Origin: Tubiluchus corallicola
Lineage: Eukaryota; Priapulida; Priapulimorpha; Priapulimorphida; Tubiluchidae
Reading direction: 5' to 3'
Assembly (NCBI GenBank): GCA_030141605.1
Contig: JAQGDQ010000422.1
Location: forward strand, 1-23,500
Length of the DNA: 23,500 bases
This document shows, one piece after another, positions 20,359 through 23,500 of this stretch. The translations under genes were made by a program, and so were the position numbers. Every line of letters starts with the position of its first letter. Position 1 is the first letter of the stretch. The notes under the pieces were generated by a model. That model saw only the letters and a program-made list of their open reading frames with translations, was not told the DNA's origin and did not search any database.

Positions 20359-21675
20359 GTAAGTCTTTCATGCTTTAAACCAAGAATTCTTTATTGATTC
20401 TTTTTTGTACGGCCCTGTAGCACCTATACGTCACCCCTCTGCATATCACATTGTAATATACCACGCCATACGTACCATGCCATAGTTGGCGCCATATCTT
20501 ATTGTTCCTACCATACAGAAGTGTACCACACCACACCACAACATACGATGCCACCCAACATCACATTTCACCGTACTGCACCACGCAACATGACACCATG
20601 CCACACCACTCCACCTCACTATACAGTGGCGCACCACACGACACAACGTCATGCCACACCACACCACATTATGCCGTATCGCACCACACAACAAGATGCC
20701 ATGCCACACCGCATCACACTACACCATAGGGCACCACAAAGCACGATGCCATGCAATGCCAAACAACATCACACTACACCATAGTGCACTACACAACACG
20801 ATGCCATGCCACATCACATCACACTACGTCCTAGCACACCACACAACATGATGTCACGACACACCACATCACACTATACCATAGTGCACCACACAACATG
20901 ATGCCAGACCATGTCACACCACACAACACGATGCCATGCCACATCACATCACACTACGTCCTAGCACACTACACAACATGATGTCATGACACACCACATC
21001 ACACTATACCATAGTTCACCACACAACAAGATGCCATGCTACACCACATCACACTACACCATAGCACACGAACTGCAACATGATGCCACACCACATCACA
21101 CTACACCTTAGTGCACCAACCGCACAACACGACATCATGCCACACCACATCAAACTACAACACAGCACATCACACTACATGACACCACACCACATCACAC
21201 TACACCCTAATGCACCACGCAACATGCCACCACACCATATCACACTACACCCTACCACACCAGACAACACGACGCCACACCATAACACACCACATCATAC
21301 TGTGTCGTATGATATCTACCTTGTCCACCATATTTACCTTGTCGTATGATATCATACAACACTGTACTGCACTAGGTATAAGTTTGATTATTATCATCAT
21401 AATGCCATATACGGCTATTGGAGACATTGGGCAGCCAGAATTCTAAAATAAAAAAATCTACCCCCAATATAGGTAAACACAGCAGTAATTCAACAAAAGA
21501 AATACCAGTTTTCCTGTCAGCACTACTTCCGAAAATGTATCAAAGCTCCGAGACAGGAAACCATTTTTGTGTTGCTCTTTACCCGTGAGAAGTTTATTAG
21601 GAAGACGAAAATGAGATATTTATAAAATAGTTTTAATTGAGTGGAACCTATGTCTGTATTATTGATTTTTTTCAG
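20359..21675 (+). other. Intron 4 of the LGR gene (1.3 kb)
   Basis: GTAAGT to TTTCAG, phase 2. Two thirds is a CCACA-type tandem repeat (20460-21310). The remainder, 21310-21675, has a duplicated 14-mer (tgtcgtatgatatc at about 21303 and 21340) but nothing else recognised. Confidence 0.8.
20460..21310. repeat. CCACA-type array with 50-bp units
   Basis: Built of ccaca, cacca and atgcc pentamers. Longer units of about 50 bp (one of 55) read atgccatgccacaccacatc, then acactacaccatagtgcacc, then acacaacatg, clearest from 20700 to 21120. Variants (gtcctagcaca for accatagtgca) recur as blocks. Both strands have open frames rich in His/Thr/Pro or Trp/Cys that follow from composition. Confidence 0.92.
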
Positions 21676-21747
21676 AGATTTGTCACGCAACAGAATAAAC
21701 TACATAGAGCCGTCAGCTTTTGCAAATCTTATTCAACTGGAGACTCT
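21676..21747 (+). CDS. LGR: LGR-type receptor, exon 5 in window (one LRR); donor opens a 48-bp array
   Basis: A 72-nt exon, acceptor ...gatttttttcag, donor GTAAGTTT, phase 2 on both sides (the split leucine codon is TT|A here). It encodes DLSRNRINYIEPSAFANL then IQLETL, a textbook 24-residue LRR. In vertebrate LGR4-6, from memory, the corresponding repeat is shorter and lacks the central A-F. Here it is regular, so this receptor may have a longer uninterrupted solenoid than the vertebrate proteins. The intron after it begins at the first base of a 48-bp tandem repeat that continues past the window. A downstream unit used as donor would add CTG-TAA, an immediate stop. The rest of the receptor is outside the window. 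Confidence 0.84.
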
Positions 21748-23500
21748 GTAAGTTTATAGTTTCTGTATGTGAACAGTCTGGCTTTGTACTCCAGTGTAAG
21801 TTTGTAGTTTCTGTATGTGAACAGTCTAGCTTTGTACTCCAGTGTAAGTTTGTAGTTTCTGTTTGTGAGCAGTCTGGCTTTGTACGCCAGTGTAAGTTTG
21901 TAGTTTCTGTATGTGAACAGTCTGGCTTTGTACGCCAGTGTAAGTTTGTAGTTTCTGTATGTGAACAGTCTGGCTTTGTACTCCAGTGTAAGTTTGTAGT
22001 TTCTGTATGTGAACAGTCTGGCTTTGTACTCCAGTGTAAGTTTATAGTTTCTGTATGTGAACAGTCTGACTTTGTACTCCAGTGTAAGTTTGTAGTTTCT
22101 GTATGTGAACAGTCTGTCTTTGTACTCCAGTGTAAGTTTATAGTTTCTGTATGTGAACAGTCTGGCTTTGTGCTACAGTGTAAGTTTGTAGTTTCTGTAT
22201 GTGAACAGTCTGGCTTTGTACTCCAGTGTAAGTTTGTAGTTTCTGTATGTGAACAGTCTGTCTTTGTACTCCAGTGTAAGTTTGTAGTTTCTGTATGTGA
22301 ACAGTCTGGCTTTGTACTCCAGTGTAAGTTTGTAGTTTCTGTATGTGAACAGTCTGGCTTTGTACTCCAGTGTAAGTTTGTAGTTTCTGTATGTGAACAG
22401 TCTAGGTTTGTACTCCAGTGTAAGTTTGTAGTTTCTGTATGTGAACAGTCTGGCTTTGTACTCCAGTGTAAGTTTATAGTTTCTGTATGTGAACAGTCTG
22501 ACTTTGTACTCCAGTGTAAGTTTATAGTTTCTGTATGTGAACAGTCTGGCTTTGTGCTCCAGTGTAAGTTTGTAATTTCTGTATGTGAACAGTCTGACTT
22601 TGTACTCCAGTGTAAGTTTGTAGTTTCTGTATGTGAACAGTCTAGGTTTGTACTCCAGTGTAAGTTTGTAGTTTCTGTATGTGAACAGTCTGGCTTTGTG
22701 CTCCAGTGTAAGTTTATAGTTTCTGTATGTGAACAGTCTGGCTTTGTGCTCCAGTGTAAGTTTATAGTTTCTGTATGTGAACAGTCTGGCTTTGTGCTCC
22801 AGTGTAAGTTTGTAATTTCTGTATGTGAACAGTCTGACTTTGTACTCCAGTGTAAGTTTATAGTTTCTGTATGTGAACAGTCTGGCTTTGTACTCCAGTG
22901 TAAGTTTGTAGTTTCTGTATGTGAACAGTCTGTCTTTGTACTCCAGTGTAAGTTTATAGTTTCTGTATGTGAACAGTCTGGCTTTGTACTACAGTGTAAG
23001 TTTGTAGTTTCTGTATGTGAACAGTCTGGCTTTGTACTCCAGTGTAAGTTTGTAGTTTCTGTATGTGAACAGTCTAGGTTTGTACTCCAGTGTAAGTTTG
23101 TAGTTTCTGTATGTGAACAGTCTGGCTTTGTACTCCAGTGTAAGTTTATAGTTTCTGTATGTGAACAGTCTAGGTTTGTACTCCAGTGTAAGTTTGTAGT
23201 TTCTGTATGTGAACAGTCTGGCTTTGTACTCCAGTGTAAGTTTATAGTTTCTGTATGTGAACAGTCTGGCTTTGTGCTCCAGTGTAAGTTTGTAATTTCT
23301 GTATGTGAACAGTCTGACTTTGTACTCCAGTGTAAGTTTGTAGTTTCTGTATGTGAACAGTCTGGCTTTGTGCTCCAGTGTAAGTTTATAGTTTCTGTAT
23401 GTGAACAGTCTGGCTTTGTGCTCCAGTGTAAGTTTGTAATTTCTGTATGTGAACAGTCTGACTTTGTACTCCAGTGTAAGTTTATAGTTTCTGTATGTGA
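21748..23500. repeat. 48-bp minisatellite starting at the exon 5 donor, more than 36 units
   Basis: Unit gtaagtttgtagtttctgta, then tgtgaacagtctggctttgt, then actccagt: exactly 48 bp. The first unit is the first 48 bases of intron 5. Units run with no indel seen to the window end and continue beyond it (1753 bp, 36.5 units). Variants are t-g-t/a-t-agtt, tctgg/tctga/tctgt/tctagg and gtactcc/gtgctcc. The GTAAGTTT of the donor is kept in every unit I read. Since 48 is 16 codons, one + frame (TGT-AAG-TTT...) and a minus frame are stop-free but lack ATG. Confidence 0.97.

Noticed and set aside
20446-21349. His/Thr/Pro-rich and Trp/Cys-rich frames on both strands
   Set aside because: Compositional result of CCACA-type repeats; no family resemblance.

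Overview
This is a eukaryotic (metazoan) genomic window. It is AT-rich and repeat-dense, and nearly all of it is intron. The only protein-coding signal I can support is five short exons on the + strand (3572-3715, 15663-15806, 16655-16720, 20215-20358, 21676-21747). Each is bounded by AG and GTAAGT, all the introns are phase 2, and the exon lengths (144, 144, 66, 144, 72 nt) are those of one or two leucine-rich repeats. Joined, they give 190 codons without a stop. They read as consecutive LRRs of a leucine-rich-repeat G-protein-coupled receptor ectodomain, closest by eye to the type B (LGR4/5/6) family: an FPDL-x-GT motif and a 22-residue repeat with a conserved cysteine fall at the expected places. 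The start of the gene, the remaining LRRs, the hinge and the seven-helix domain lie outside the window. Exon 5 is a full 24-residue LRR where vertebrate LGR4-6 have a shorter, irregular one, so I favour an invertebrate or divergent receptor. The species cannot be fixed from this sequence.

Layout. 1-2274: pentamer-like AT-rich sequence grading into a 52-bp satellite with a 310-bp higher-order repeat. 2676-3018: three adjoining trinucleotide/hexanucleotide microsatellites. 3572-3715: exon 1. Intron 1 (about 11.9 kb) holds a 5S-SINE tail split by a 1.4-kb element with LTR-like ends, two copies of an interspersed repeat (7479-8048 and 14510-14907), several microsatellites, a tRNA-like tandem on the minus strand, and three minisatellites (20-bp at 8521-9514, 39-bp at 10182-10922, 61/62-bp at 11017-12055). 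Exon 2 is at 15663. Intron 2 carries a small inverted-repeat element (16163-16468). Exon 3 is at 16655. Intron 3 holds a 5S-rRNA-derived SINE (16804-17062) and a composite hAT-like element (17892-20151). Inside the latter are a TAA-flanked MITE, two strong hairpins and a 210-bp ATT tract. Exon 4 is at 20215. Intron 4 has a CCACA-type 50-bp array. Exon 5 is at 21676, and intron 5 turns into a 48-bp minisatellite from its first base to the end of the window.

The most unusual feature is that last array: the unit begins exactly at the exon 5 splice donor, so GTAAGT and a CCAG acceptor-like end are copied every 48 bp for more than 36 units. Long predicted ORFs in the window lie in tandem repeats or microsatellites and are not believed to be genes. 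I see no prokaryotic genes, CRISPR array or virus.
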